Of a stretch of DNA of 64,000 bases, positions 27,070 through 34,817 are shown piece by piece. A model generated the notes under the pieces. That model was not told the origin of the DNA, did not search any database, and saw nothing but the letters and a program-made list of their open reading frames with translations. Every line of letters starts with the position of its first letter. Position 1 is the stretch's first letter. The translations under genes and the position numbers were made by a program. Location of the stretch: NCBI GenBank assembly GCA_937927625.1, contig CALBSD010000041.1, forward strand, positions 1-64,000, given 5' to 3'. Source of the stretch: an uncultured Actinomycetes bacterium (GTDB taxonomy: Bacteria > Actinomycetota > Acidimicrobiia > Acidimicrobiales > Ilumatobacteraceae).

Positions 27070-27778
27070 CTGTTTCGCGCAATTTGAGTCGAACAACTAG
27101 CACCCAAGCAGTGAGTGCAGTGGCACTGAAAAAGAACCACTGCACTGCATAAGACAAATGTGGCCCTTCGTCCAAGGCTGGCATGGCAACGGTGGCCGGC
27201 CATTGCGATGGCGAGATGACTGATTCCTTTATCAATTGCAGATATGTCGTATCTAGCAATGAGATTTCTGTTGCCTTGGCAATGAGAGGTAGGTCAAATC
27301 TTTGAAATTCCGTATTGGTGGAGGAAGTTGAATCAATTGCTCCAACGGCACTACGAGATTGGGTTTTGCGCAGATATCCGATAATTCGAATATTTCCCGA
27401 AGGGGCAGCGGGATGCTCGACCGACAACGGAACAAAACCCCTGTTGACCAATATCATCGAACCGTCATTGTTGATGAAGGGGACGGCTATGTCGTATCCC
27501 GCAGAGCCGTCCTGCGATCGGTTGATGATGGTGACTGTGTGGGCTTCGTCATAATGACCGGCCAACTGGACACGTGACCATTCAGCGGTCGGAGAAGTGG
27601 GGATGCGCTTGGTGTAATCCAGTACGGGTGCGGCGATGTGTGAGGTGACACTGGCATTGAATGTCTTCTTTTCATCGAGGCGGCGCAATTGCCAGAAGCC
27701 CAAATTGATCATGACAAAGACAAGGAGAGCGACACCTAGGTGTACGAGAACCCATCGGGGGGAGAAAAGACGACGCAT
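27032..27778 (-). CDS. SURF1 family cytochrome c oxidase assembly protein
   Basis: 248 residues with the family architecture: an N-terminal membrane helix (about 9-27, VLVHLGVALLVFVMINLGFWQLRRL), an extracytoplasmic domain (VNRGFVPL), and a C-terminal helix preceded by HLSYAVQWFFFS. These proteins assist haem A insertion in aa3-type oxidase, so the cell is expected to respire aerobically. No oxidase gene is in the window. Convergent with the MBL hydrolase gene, with overlapping 3' ends. Confidence 0.9.
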   Translation of the reverse strand: MRRLFSPRWVLVHLGVALLVFVMINLGFWQLRRLDEKKTFNASVTSHIAAPVLDYTKRIPTSPTAEWSRVQLAGHYDEAHTVTIINRSQDGSAGYDIAVPFINNDGSMILVNRGFVPLSVEHPAAPSGNIRIIGYLRKTQSRSAVGAIDSTSSTNTEFQRFDLPLIAKATEISLLDTTYLQLIKESVISPSQWPATVAMPALDEGPHLSYAVQWFFFSATALTAWVLVVRLKLRETVSDPSVPEQTSV

Positions 27779-27812
27779 CAGTTACGAACGCTATCGGACG
27801 GTTCTCGGGGGC

Positions 27813-27818
27813 TACCGT
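27813..27818 (+). promoter_or_regulatory. -10 hexamer TACCGT of the phosphotransferase gene
   Basis: TACCGT ends 7 nt before the GTG start at 27826. Leaderless start, divergent from SURF1. Confidence 0.5.
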
Positions 27819-27825
27819 TGATTCC

Positions 27826-28884
27826 GTGGGGCATAGGGAATACACCGAACAAAACATTGACGCTGAGTTCTGGCGCGAGGTCTTTCATACCGAGGTGACT
27901 GCAGGTCCGCCGAAAAGAATCGGCGAAGGTCAAGTGGGTATGAATTTGCGTTTTGCACTGCAGAGCGAAGACCCTTCAGTTCCGGCATCTGTGGTGGTCA
28001 AGATGGCGTCGCCAGACCCCATAAGTCGCGCCACAGGAATCAGTCTGCGCAACTATGAGCGTGAAGTGAAGTTTTACAACGAGTTGGTGGAAACAATTGA
28101 TGTGCGTTCTCCGCGCAGTTGGTTCGCCGATTGGCATGAGGAAAATGGGGATATCGCCATTGTGTTGGAGGATATGTCTCCGTCAGAACAGGGTGACCAA
28201 ATTGATGCCTGTGGAATTGAACATGCAACTCTTGCCGTAGACCAGCTGGTCAAGATGCAGGGCCCTCGTTGGGGAGACCCAACATTGGGCGATGTCGACT
28301 GGCTGCAACGCAGAGATGCGGCCGATGCAGAACGTTTGTCGGGCCTCATTGCGATGGTGTTGCCGGGGTTTCTTGCGACATACACAGATGCGATTCTGCG
28401 CGATGTTGGCCAGGAGGGCCTTGACTTCATTGCGACGATGGCTTCAAAGATTCCGCAGTACATCGCAGCGAAGGACGCGCCATTCACGATTACCCATGGT
28501 GACTATCGCCTGGACAATCTTTTATTTGCGACGACACCCGACGGAGTTCCGTGTGCAGTCGTTGATTGGCAAACACCGGGCCATGGAAATGGGGTCTCAG
28601 ATCTCGCGTATTTCATTGGCGCAGGATTGTTGCCCGAGGCGCGTCGCCAATTCGAATGGCAGCTTGTTGATCAATACATTGCCGGACTCGAGTCATATGG
28701 CCACAACATTGATCATGAATGGGTGAAGTCCCACTATCGACGCGAAGCAATCTCCGGAGTCATCATGGCGATCGTGGCATCTCAGATTGTCGGAAGAACC
28801 GAACGTGGAGACAAGATGTTCGAAGTAATGGCAACACGCCATTTGCTTCAAAGCATCGAAAACAACGCCCTCTCCACCTTCTAA
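27826..28884 (+). CDS. APH-type phosphotransferase family protein
   Basis: 352 residues of the protein-kinase-like aminoglycoside phosphotransferase superfamily. The catalytic loop THGDYRLDNLLF has the HGD-x4-N signature, and the metal-binding motif is VVDWQTPGHGNGVSDLAYF (D in place of the kinase DFG). N-lobe lysine in VVVKMASP. Related proteins lie next to acyl-CoA dehydrogenase and synthetase genes in actinobacteria and act on small alcohols or are uncharacterised. The following acyl-CoA synthetase supports a lipid or sterol link here. Antibiotic resistance is not implied. Confidence 0.8.
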   Translation: MGHREYTEQNIDAEFWREVFHTEVTAGPPKRIGEGQVGMNLRFALQSEDPSVPASVVVKMASPDPISRATGISLRNYEREVKFYNELVETIDVRSPRSWFADWHEENGDIAIVLEDMSPSEQGDQIDACGIEHATLAVDQLVKMQGPRWGDPTLGDVDWLQRRDAADAERLSGLIAMVLPGFLATYTDAILRDVGQEGLDFIATMASKIPQYIAAKDAPFTITHGDYRLDNLLFATTPDGVPCAVVDWQTPGHGNGVSDLAYFIGAGLLPEARRQFEWQLVDQYIAGLESYGHNIDHEWVKSHYRREAISGVIMAIVASQIVGRTERGDKMFEVMATRHLLQSIENNALSTF

Positions 28885-28987
28885 AAGGGAGATGGCTCCA
28901 ACTCCGCCCGCTGGAACATCGTCAAAGTATCCCTGAAAAGTGGGGTTGCCAACCTGCTGCGTCAATGCCAAGCCAGGGAACGGTTGC

Positions 28988-28993
28988 TACGGT
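28988..28993 (+). promoter_or_regulatory. -10 hexamer TACGGT upstream of leader peptide and acyl-CoA synthetase
   Basis: TACGGT ends 6 nt before an ATG at 29000 that opens a nine-codon reading frame. This is the same spacing as at the leaderless genes of the window. Confidence 0.55.
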
Positions 28994-28999
28994 TCTTCT

Positions 29000-29029
29000 A
29001 TGGCGTTGGGGGCAATGCCAAGGGGGTAA
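29000..29029 (+). CDS. putative leaderless leader peptide (9 codons)
   Basis: ATG at 29000 opens MALGAMPRG and stops at TAA 29027-29029, 7 nt before the acyl-CoA synthetase ATG at 29037. Its last codons (AGG GGG) are themselves the Shine-Dalgarno of the synthetase. Because a -10 hexamer stands 6 nt before its ATG, the ribosome should load at the mRNA 5' end, read this peptide and terminate on top of the next initiation site. The coupling is inferred; the layout is seen directly. Confidence 0.45.
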   Translation: MALGAMPRG

Positions 29030-29036
29030 ATGGATC

Positions 29037-30659
29037 ATGTGGAACTACGCACAGTTGTGGACCGGAATCGCTAAGGCAGATCCGAATCGTCCAGCACAAA
29101 TCTTTGGTGACATCACGTACTCATGGGGTCAGTTCCATCAGCGTTCCAACGCATTGGCAACGGACATGGTGCAAGCCGGTTTGCAACATCAGTCAAAAGT
29201 TGCGTTGTATCTCTATAACTCTCCTGAATATCTCGAAGGAACATTCGCTGCATGGCTTGGTGGTTTCGTTCCGGTGAATACGAACTATCGCTATGGTCCT
29301 GAAGAAATTTTGTACCTGTTTGACAACTCTGATGCCGAAGCGGTTGTCTTTCACGCGGTGTTCGTCGACCTCATTGAGCAAGTGAGAAATCGTTTGCCAT
29401 TGGTGAAGCGTTGGTACATGGTCGCTGACGAATCGGGTCAGACACTTCCTTCGTGGGCGCTTGATTATGAAGCAGTTGTGTCGCAACAGCTTCCTGATGT
29501 TGTTCCTGTTGCACCATTGTCTGGTGACGACATGTTGTTCTTGTACACGGGTGGTACCACCGGTATGCCAAAGGGTGTGATGTGGCGTCAGGACGACCTC
29601 TTGACAGTGCTGGGTCGTGGAGGCAACGGTGTGACGCAAACTCCGCCTGGGGACTCAGTTGAGGAACTCATAGCGCGCATCAAGCCGGGCGAAACCGGAA
29701 TTGTCACCCTGATCGCATGTCCGTTGATGCACGGCACTGGACAATTCTCTGCCTTCATCACATTGGCAATGGGGGGCTGCATTCTCACCATGCCAAACCG
29801 AAATTTTGATCCGTCAAAACTGTGGGACACGGTTGAGAAGGATTCGGTCAATACTGTCGTCATCGTTGGACAAGCATTTGCCGGACCGTTACTTGAAGTT
29901 CTCGACGCACACCCTGGTAAGTGGAATCTTTCTTCGATGGTGCAAATGGGTTCATCCGGTGTGATGTGGAGCCAAGAAAATAAAGAAGGACTTCTTGAAC
30001 ACATTCCGCAAATGGTGATCACCGACAGTTTTGGTTCATCTGAAGCGGTGGGCATGGGTGCTTCGGTATCAGCCAAAGGTGCTCCAGCTAAGACAGCACA
30101 ATTTGCGCTTGGTCCCAATTGTGTTGTTTTTACTGAGGAAGGCAAACGCGTGGAAGCTGGTTCAGGCGAGCGTGGTCTCGTTGCTGTTGGCGGCGCTATT
30201 CCGATGGGGTATTACAAGGATGAAGTGAAGTCTGCACAGACCTTCCGCATTTTTGAAGAACGTCGTTGGACAGTGCCGGGAGACTGGGCAGAAGTGAATG
30301 CTGACGGCACACTTCATCTCTTGGGTCGCGGGTCGGTCTGTATAAATACTGGTGGCGAGAAGGTCTTCCCAGAGGAAGTCGAAGAATGCGTGAAGACTCA
30401 TGTGTCGGTGCGCGATGCAGTGGCAGTGGGAATCCCTGACAAGCGATTCGGTGAGACCATCTGCGCCGTTGTAGAGGCTGAGCCAGGACATGAGCCAGAC
30501 CTGACAACACTGAGCGATCACGTCAAGAGTCGACTCGCCGCATACAAAGCTCCTCGCAATGTCGTGGTGGTTTCCACCATCGGGCGAGCTCCGAACGGCA
30601 AGGTTGACTACAAGCGCTTGAAGAAACACGCCATGGACACTCTTGGGGTGGCTGAATAA
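29037..30659 (+). CDS. acyl-CoA synthetase (AMP-forming)
   Basis: Adenylates a carboxylic acid and transfers it to CoA. 540 residues from the ATG at 29037; the in-frame region upstream to 28719 overlaps the previous gene and looks non-coding. P-loop-like motif LYTGGTTGMPKGV, then DSFGSSEAVGMG (A5 region), GRGSVCINTGGEKVFPEEVEE (hinge and A8), and the catalytic lysine in APNGKVDYKRL. Long- or medium-chain fatty or steroid acids are likely substrates. It follows the phosphotransferase gene but has its own promoter and leader peptide. Confidence 0.9.
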   Translation: MWNYAQLWTGIAKADPNRPAQIFGDITYSWGQFHQRSNALATDMVQAGLQHQSKVALYLYNSPEYLEGTFAAWLGGFVPVNTNYRYGPEEILYLFDNSDAEAVVFHAVFVDLIEQVRNRLPLVKRWYMVADESGQTLPSWALDYEAVVSQQLPDVVPVAPLSGDDMLFLYTGGTTGMPKGVMWRQDDLLTVLGRGGNGVTQTPPGDSVEELIARIKPGETGIVTLIACPLMHGTGQFSAFITLAMGGCILTMPNRNFDPSKLWDTVEKDSVNTVVIVGQAFAGPLLEVLDAHPGKWNLSSMVQMGSSGVMWSQENKEGLLEHIPQMVITDSFGSSEAVGMGASVSAKGAPAKTAQFALGPNCVVFTEEGKRVEAGSGERGLVAVGGAIPMGYYKDEVKSAQTFRIFEERRWTVPGDWAEVNADGTLHLLGRGSVCINTGGEKVFPEEVEECVKTHVSVRDAVAVGIPDKRFGETICAVVEAEPGHEPDLTTLSDHVKSRLAAYKAPRNVVVVSTIGRAPNGKVDYKRLKKHAMDTLGVAE

Positions 30660-30687
30660 TTTCCGTGACGGCTTCGCTTCAAACCGC

Positions 30688-30693
30688 TAACCT
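30688..30693 (+). promoter_or_regulatory. -10 hexamer TAACCT of the riboswitch-metX transcript
   Basis: TAACCT would place the transcription start near 30700, exactly at the 5' edge of the SAM-binding RNA. This contrasts with the leaderless genes: here a leader of about 150 nt is kept. Confidence 0.5.
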
Positions 30694-30699
30694 GTGATT

Positions 30700-30845
30700 C
30701 AGCATTAGGAGAGACCAGATGGTCCGGCAACCGGGGTAAAACCGCACGGTGCCTCCTCGTCGAAAGACGAGGGATGTGGTCCCGCATCGCGGGGCAACAG
30801 GCCTCATCCTTCCTACAGCGACTATCGCAATACATCGGAAGGAGA
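30700..30845 (+). promoter_or_regulatory. SAM riboswitch (SAM-I/SAM-IV superfamily) with Shine-Dalgarno-sequestering hairpin
   Basis: The leader before metX contains the conserved core of SAM-binding RNAs: GGAGAGACC-AGAT-GGTC followed by CGGCAACC, then a short hairpin and ACGGTGCCTCC, which closes the GGAG/CTCC stem. A perfect GAAA-tetraloop hairpin (CCTCGTC-GAAA-GACGAGG) and a second hairpin (CCCGC/GCGGG) follow, then GCAACAGGCC, which suits a pseudoknot as in the actinobacterial SAM-IV and SAM-I/IV variants. Downstream, TCCTTCC (30807-30813) can pair with GGAAGGA (30837-30843), which contains the metX ribosome site, so control is probably translational. No T-run terminator is seen. Confidence 0.8.
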
Positions 30846-30850
30846 GCCTC

Positions 30851-32035
30851 ATGGACGTCAATCGACACAGCAATCTGCCATATCCGGCCTCCGGTGGATG
30901 GACTGCGGATCAACCTGCTGGTGACCGCCGATTCCATACCTTCGCAACAGACCGCCCATTTTCTTTGGAAGGCGGTGGTTCTCTTCGCAACGTCACCATT
31001 GCGTATGAGACGTGGGGAACGCTGAATGAAGATGCTTCAAACGCCATTTTGGTGTGCCATGCATGGACAGGGGACAGTCATGCTGCAGGTAAAGGTGGCA
31101 GGGGCTATTCAGACAATGGATGGTGGGACGGACTGATTGGTCCTGGTGATGCAATCGACACCAACAAGTATTTCGTCGTGTGTTCCAACGTTCTTGGAGG
31201 ATGTCAGGGATCAACGGGTCCAGCGTCACCACATCCCGATGATGGAAAGCCTTATGGCTTGCGTTTTCCTGTTGTCACGATTCGTGACATGGTGCGCGCA
31301 CAGGGGCATCTAGCCGATGCGTTAGGTGTGAATGCGTGGCTAGCCGTTATCGGCGGGTCAATGGGCGGAATGCAGGCTTTAGAGTGGGCAATTCTTTTCC
31401 CGGATCGAGTTCGTGCCTTGGTGGCCATCGCAACAAGTGTTGAAGCAAGCGCACAACAAATTGCGTGGGGTTCTATTGGGCGACGTGCTCTGTTGATGGA
31501 CCCTGCATATAACAACGGCGACTACTACGAAGCTGGTCCCGATGGCGGACCATGGAATGGTTTGTCTGTTGCACGCATGATCGCGCAAGTGACATTCCGT
31601 ACCGACACTCGTTTTAACGAGAAGTTTGGTCGTCGTCTTGCAGGTAAGAACTTCCATTCTGATGGCATCGATTTGTTCTCTCGTTTTGATGTTGAGGGCT
31701 ACCTCGAGCATCACGGTGACCGACTAGTGCGGCGCTTCGATGCGAACAGTTATTTGTACATCGGCAAGGCCATGGACCTTCATGATGTCGGTCGTGGGCG
31801 TGGCTCCACAGCGTTGGCAATGGCGCGCATTAAGGCGCCGACTCTGTCCATCAGCATTGATTCAGACATTCTGTATCCGGCCTATCAGCAGGAAATCATC
31901 CAGCAATATCTGAAGAACAATGATCCTCGTAATCGTCACGAGACAATCCACAGCGATGAAGGCCATGACGGCTTCCTCATCGAAACGGTGCCTGTTGGGC
32001 ATCACATTGCCCAGTTCTTGCAGGCCACTCAGTAG
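30851..32035 (+). CDS. metX: homoserine O-acetyltransferase
   Basis: First committed step of methionine synthesis, acetyl-CoA + homoserine to O-acetylhomoserine. 394 residues from the ATG at 30851 after GGAAGGAGAG. Alpha/beta hydrolase fold with the nucleophile serine in GGSMGGMQALEW, aspartate in SIDSDILYP and histidine in DEGHDGFL. The oxyanion region is CHAWTGDSHAAG. The upstream SAM riboswitch shows feedback by the methionine end product. The O-acetylhomoserine-using partner may be the trans-sulfuration enzyme at 54.7-55.8 kb. Confidence 0.94.
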   Translation: MDVNRHSNLPYPASGGWTADQPAGDRRFHTFATDRPFSLEGGGSLRNVTIAYETWGTLNEDASNAILVCHAWTGDSHAAGKGGRGYSDNGWWDGLIGPGDAIDTNKYFVVCSNVLGGCQGSTGPASPHPDDGKPYGLRFPVVTIRDMVRAQGHLADALGVNAWLAVIGGSMGGMQALEWAILFPDRVRALVAIATSVEASAQQIAWGSIGRRALLMDPAYNNGDYYEAGPDGGPWNGLSVARMIAQVTFRTDTRFNEKFGRRLAGKNFHSDGIDLFSRFDVEGYLEHHGDRLVRRFDANSYLYIGKAMDLHDVGRGRGSTALAMARIKAPTLSISIDSDILYPAYQQEIIQQYLKNNDPRNRHETIHSDEGHDGFLIETVPVGHHIAQFLQATQ

Positions 32036-32073
32036 CCCTCATTGTGGGCTCGCAGCGTGAGAGACTGTGAAGG

Positions 32074-32472
32074 ATGAACTCCGTGGCCGTGATCGCATCC
32101 AGCATGAGTATCAACTTCATTGGCGCTGGTCTGATTGTGATTGGCATCGTGCTGCTGTTCGTCACCTTGTCGTTCTGGAAATCTGCGATTGAGGACCCAG
32201 AAGTGTTGGCTCCGCTCGAAGTAATGGCCGATAGGAAATTTGCTCGTGCTGATGAGACTCGTCGACTCGCGCTATTGAACATGGTGCGTCCATCCGGCGC
32301 TGAACCCGTCGTGCATCATGCAGCGCCTTCGGTTCTTGTCCGTGAACCTCTGAGTGAACCTGAACGTCCATATCGCGATCCGTTTAATCATGCTGATGAC
32401 GCAGTAGAAGTCATCGAGCAACCCAGCATCATCATTGACCCGTTACTGAACAACAACCAGGAGAATTACTAA
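32074..32472 (+). CDS. small membrane protein, unknown function
   Basis: 132 residues. One hydrophobic helix near the N-terminus (about 13-34, INFIGAGLIVIGIVLLFVTLSFW), then a charged region with ADRKFARADETRRLALLNMVRPSGAEPV and an acidic disordered tail. Not recognised. Its TAA overlaps the ATG of the next small gene (TAATG), so the two are translationally coupled and probably act together. Confidence 0.6.
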   Translation: MNSVAVIASSMSINFIGAGLIVIGIVLLFVTLSFWKSAIEDPEVLAPLEVMADRKFARADETRRLALLNMVRPSGAEPVVHHAAPSVLVREPLSEPERPYRDPFNHADDAVEVIEQPSIIIDPLLNNNQENY

Positions 32473-32693
32473 TGGCTGCTTTCGACCCCAATGAAATGAT
32501 TGCACGATTTAAAGATCGTGCAGCCGCAGTTCGTAAGCGTCCTCTTCCGCCAGTTGCAGGAGAAGAGCGTCAACTCTTCATTGCAAATGCAGAAACAGAC
32601 TTCCGAGATTTCGCAATCATCGGTGACGCTGTGGCCTCCATTGAAGATGGCATTCTGACACTGCGTGTCGATCTCAATCCGCCTGCGAAGTGA
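32472..32693 (+). CDS. small conserved protein, unknown function
   Basis: 73 residues, soluble. MIARFKDRAAAVRKRPLPPVAGEERQLFIANAETDFRDFAIIGDAV, then a beta hairpin IEDGILTLRVDL. I do not recognise the family. Coupled at both ends: TAATG with the membrane protein before it and GTGA with the transporter after it. Confidence 0.6.
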   Translation: MAAFDPNEMIARFKDRAAAVRKRPLPPVAGEERQLFIANAETDFRDFAIIGDAVASIEDGILTLRVDLNPPAK

Positions 32694-33616
32694 CTTCTTC
32701 GTTCGCGTCAGCGCGACAGACTTTTCGTGAACGCGATGACATCCACATCATCGCTGCAATGACGGCAGTGTTTGCCTGGGGAATCGGACCACTCTTCAAT
32801 AAGACCATGTCGGTTGACCCATCGGCGATTGTTTTCTATCGCATGGTGGTGGGGGCGCCCCTCATGATCATGATGGCGTATCTCACGGGCGGTGGTCTCT
32901 CGCTGGATCTATTGAAGCGAGCTGCATTCCCGGGAATTCTCTTTGCCTCGTCAATGATTACAGGCTTTGCCTCGGTCAAGATGACCTCGATTGCAAATGC
33001 CACCTTGATCACAACGATTCAGCCGGTGCTGGTGGTGTTCATCGCGCCAAAGATGTTTGGAGAGAAACTACGTCCACGACAATTTCTCTATTCGGCATGT
33101 GCGCTGGTTGGTGTGCTGATTGTTGTACTTGCAGCTGCTTCGACGAGTGGAGCACATGTCAGTGGTGACCTTCTCGCCGTTGCGAATGTCTCGATTTGGA
33201 CCTCGTATTTCGTGCTGTCAAAGAAGCGTCGGTTGGCTGGAATTCACTCGTGGTCTTTCCTTGCTGCAGTCTTCACGTGGAGCGCAATTGTTGTTGTCCC
33301 GTACGGAATGGTTGTCAGCAACGACCTCGGTGCGATGACGCAAGCCGACTGGGGTCGCATTGTGGCCATGGCTGCGGGGCCAGGAATAGTCGGGCACGGC
33401 TTGATGACGTGGTCTCAGAGCCATGTCGATGTCACCTTGTTGTCTCTTTTGGGGCTCATGAGCCCCGTGATCTCGACGGGGTTGGCGTGGCTCATCCTGG
33501 ACCAGAAATTGACCTTCCTACAGTCCTGTGGGGCGGTGGTGGTCCTTGTCTCACTTGGCTTCCTGGTGCGTGACCAAAGAATGCCCGCTGAGGCTTCACT
33601 TGAGTATGAGATCTAA
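32690..33616 (+). CDS. EamA/DMT-family transporter
   Basis: 308 residues, about ten hydrophobic helices in two EamA repeats (about 18-150 and 165-297). The first repeat starts AMTAVFAWGIGPLFNKTM; the second ends with SPVISTGLAWLILDQKLTFLQSCGAVVVL, typical of drug/metabolite exporters. Substrate not predictable. GTG start overlapping the previous stop by 4 nt. Confidence 0.85.
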   Translation: MTSSFASARQTFRERDDIHIIAAMTAVFAWGIGPLFNKTMSVDPSAIVFYRMVVGAPLMIMMAYLTGGGLSLDLLKRAAFPGILFASSMITGFASVKMTSIANATLITTIQPVLVVFIAPKMFGEKLRPRQFLYSACALVGVLIVVLAAASTSGAHVSGDLLAVANVSIWTSYFVLSKKRRLAGIHSWSFLAAVFTWSAIVVVPYGMVVSNDLGAMTQADWGRIVAMAAGPGIVGHGLMTWSQSHVDVTLLSLLGLMSPVISTGLAWLILDQKLTFLQSCGAVVVLVSLGFLVRDQRMPAEASLEYEI

Positions 33617-33622
33617 CCACCG

Positions 33623-33650
33623 TTGCAGATATCGCCTGCCTCGCTAGGAT
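33623..33650 (+). promoter_or_regulatory. promoter of tRNA-Gly
   Basis: TTGCAG (33623-33628), 16 nt spacer, TAGGAT (33645-33650), and the mature tRNA 5' end 13 nt further on. Confidence 0.55.
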
Positions 33651-33663
33651 GGTGGGCACACAT

Positions 33664-33739
33664 GCGGATGTGGCTCAGTTGGTAGAGCATCACCTTGCCA
33701 AGGTGAGGGTCGCGAGTTCGAATCTCGTCATCCGCTCCA
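33664..33739 (+). tRNA. tRNA-Gly (anticodon GCC)
   Basis: 76 nt cloverleaf. Acceptor arms GCGGATG and CATCCGC pair; anticodon arm CACCTTGCCAAGGTG gives GCC (reads GGC/GGT); T loop GTTCGAATC. Discriminator T and CCA are encoded. Confidence 0.95.
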
Positions 33740-33770
33740 AAAGGCGCCCTTCGGGGCGCCTTTTTCTTTT
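33740..33770 (+). terminator. rho-independent terminator after tRNA-Gly
   Basis: AAGGCGCCC-TTCG-GGGCGCCTT, a 9 bp stem closed by a TTCG tetraloop and followed by TTTCTTTT. It begins directly at the CCA end. It also fits termination from the minus-strand gene ending at 33781, because an A-run precedes the stem. Confidence 0.9.
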
Positions 33771-33780
33771 CCCAGACTTC

Positions 33781-34062
33781 TTATGACCCCGATGTATCGG
33801 ATACGGGTTTGATGCGGGAATCCTCGATGATGCGATTACGCACACGCAGATAGGCAACGCCGATTCCGACGTCAAATTCGAGCGACACATTGGCGAGGTG
33901 GGTCCAATCGTCATGGTGTCCCTTCACCTCATGGGTGAAACGAACGATTCGATAGGTGGTGTACACCTCTCCATCTTTCGTGACGTCGGTAAAGACGGGG
34001 TCGTCAACGAAGTCGCTGACCGAGGTCGCCTCGGAGAGAAGCAGGTATTGCGGGGGATTCAT
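33781..34062 (-). CDS. small protein, unknown function
   Basis: 93 residues from the ATG at 34062; a TTG at 34071 directly after the upstream stop is an alternative start. Predicted alpha/beta: SEATSVSDFVDDPVFTDVTKDGEVYTTYRIVRFTHEVKGHHDDWTHLANVSLEFDVGIGVAYLRVRNRIIED. Not recognised. It follows the LuxR-type regulator with a gap of 9 nt and may be its partner. Confidence 0.55.
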   Translation of the reverse strand: MNPPQYLLLSEATSVSDFVDDPVFTDVTKDGEVYTTYRIVRFTHEVKGHHDDWTHLANVSLEFDVGIGVAYLRVRNRIIEDSRIKPVSDTSGS

Positions 34063-34071
34063 CGGAAGCAA

Positions 34072-34707
34072 TCAGGCGAAATCAGGAATTTGCCAGTTGG
34101 AGTTCTGGAGAAGAGCCAACTGAGTTCTGTTCGATAAGTGATTGATACGAATGAGATGAGCAACACGATTGCGCACCGTTTGAATCGTGAGATTGAGTGC
34201 TTCAGCGATTTCGAGATCGGGTAGGCCGACGCCCACGAGTTCGATGACGTGTTGATCGTTGCTGTCCTCGAAAGAAATATTGTGAGCGAGTGCGCCAGGA
34301 GTGAGGTGCAACGCTTTCACCGTGGGGTGATTCGCGAGAGATTCTTCACCCTTGAGAGTGCGCTGCAATGTGGGAACGAAATTGCTCGTCTCATCTGTCA
34401 ATGGAAGAACATTGTTGAAGCCATATTGGTGAGCCTTGACGAGCAAGGGAGCAGAAGGAGTTGTGGTGGCTACGACTCGCGTCAGGTTGTTTGCGACAAC
34501 GGGGTCGATGTGCCGTTGCAGCATGCGATTGAAATCAAGCCCAGTGCCAGAAGAAATGGAAATATCAACTGGCTGCGAATGCAGGGTGTCGAGTACTTGA
34601 CGGCCGGTGTTTGCAACATTGATTGACGCAACAGCTGTGTCGTTTTCGAGCACTGCAATTAATGAATCAAGCGGCTCTGCATGGTCGTTACAGACGAGAA
34701 CGTTCAT
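34072..34707 (-). CDS. LuxR-type DNA-binding protein with degenerate receiver-like domain
   Basis: 211 residues from the ATG at 34707, preceded by AAAGGAGT. The C-terminal helix-turn-helix (about 149-203) has the LuxR/NarL pattern: IELVGVGLPDLEIAEALNLTIQTVRNRVAHLIRINHLSNRTQLALL. The N-terminal part folds like a CheY receiver (MNVLVCNDHAEPLDSLIAVL) but lacks the phospho-acceptor: the third strand reads VDISISS with Ser where Asp is expected, and the conserved lysine is missing near NVLPLTDE. It probably works without phosphorylation. Target genes unknown. Confidence 0.75.
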   Translation of the reverse strand: MNVLVCNDHAEPLDSLIAVLENDTAVASINVANTGRQVLDTLHSQPVDISISSGTGLDFNRMLQRHIDPVVANNLTRVVATTTPSAPLLVKAHQYGFNNVLPLTDETSNFVPTLQRTLKGEESLANHPTVKALHLTPGALAHNISFEDSNDQHVIELVGVGLPDLEIAEALNLTIQTVRNRVAHLIRINHLSNRTQLALLQNSNWQIPDFA

Positions 34708-34817
34708 TTGGACTCCTTTGGCTATGGGAACCCATCGCACTGTTGCTACCTTTTCACAAGGTTCGGACTATTAATTGGATGCAAAGGTCCTGATTCGCCC
34801 AACCGTTTGGAGTAGGT

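Noticed and set aside
27826..28884. Aminoglycoside resistance gene
   Set aside because: Only the superfamily fold is shared; context is lipid metabolism and the sequence lacks resistance-enzyme specific features.
28719..29036. 106-residue N-terminal extension of the acyl-CoA synthetase frame
   Set aside because: It overlaps the phosphotransferase gene, has no synthetase homology, and the ATG at 29037 has a Shine-Dalgarno and a proper family start.
30749..30850. N-terminal extension of the metX frame
   Set aside because: The region is the SAM riboswitch. The ATG at 30851 has the ribosome site and the family N-terminus.
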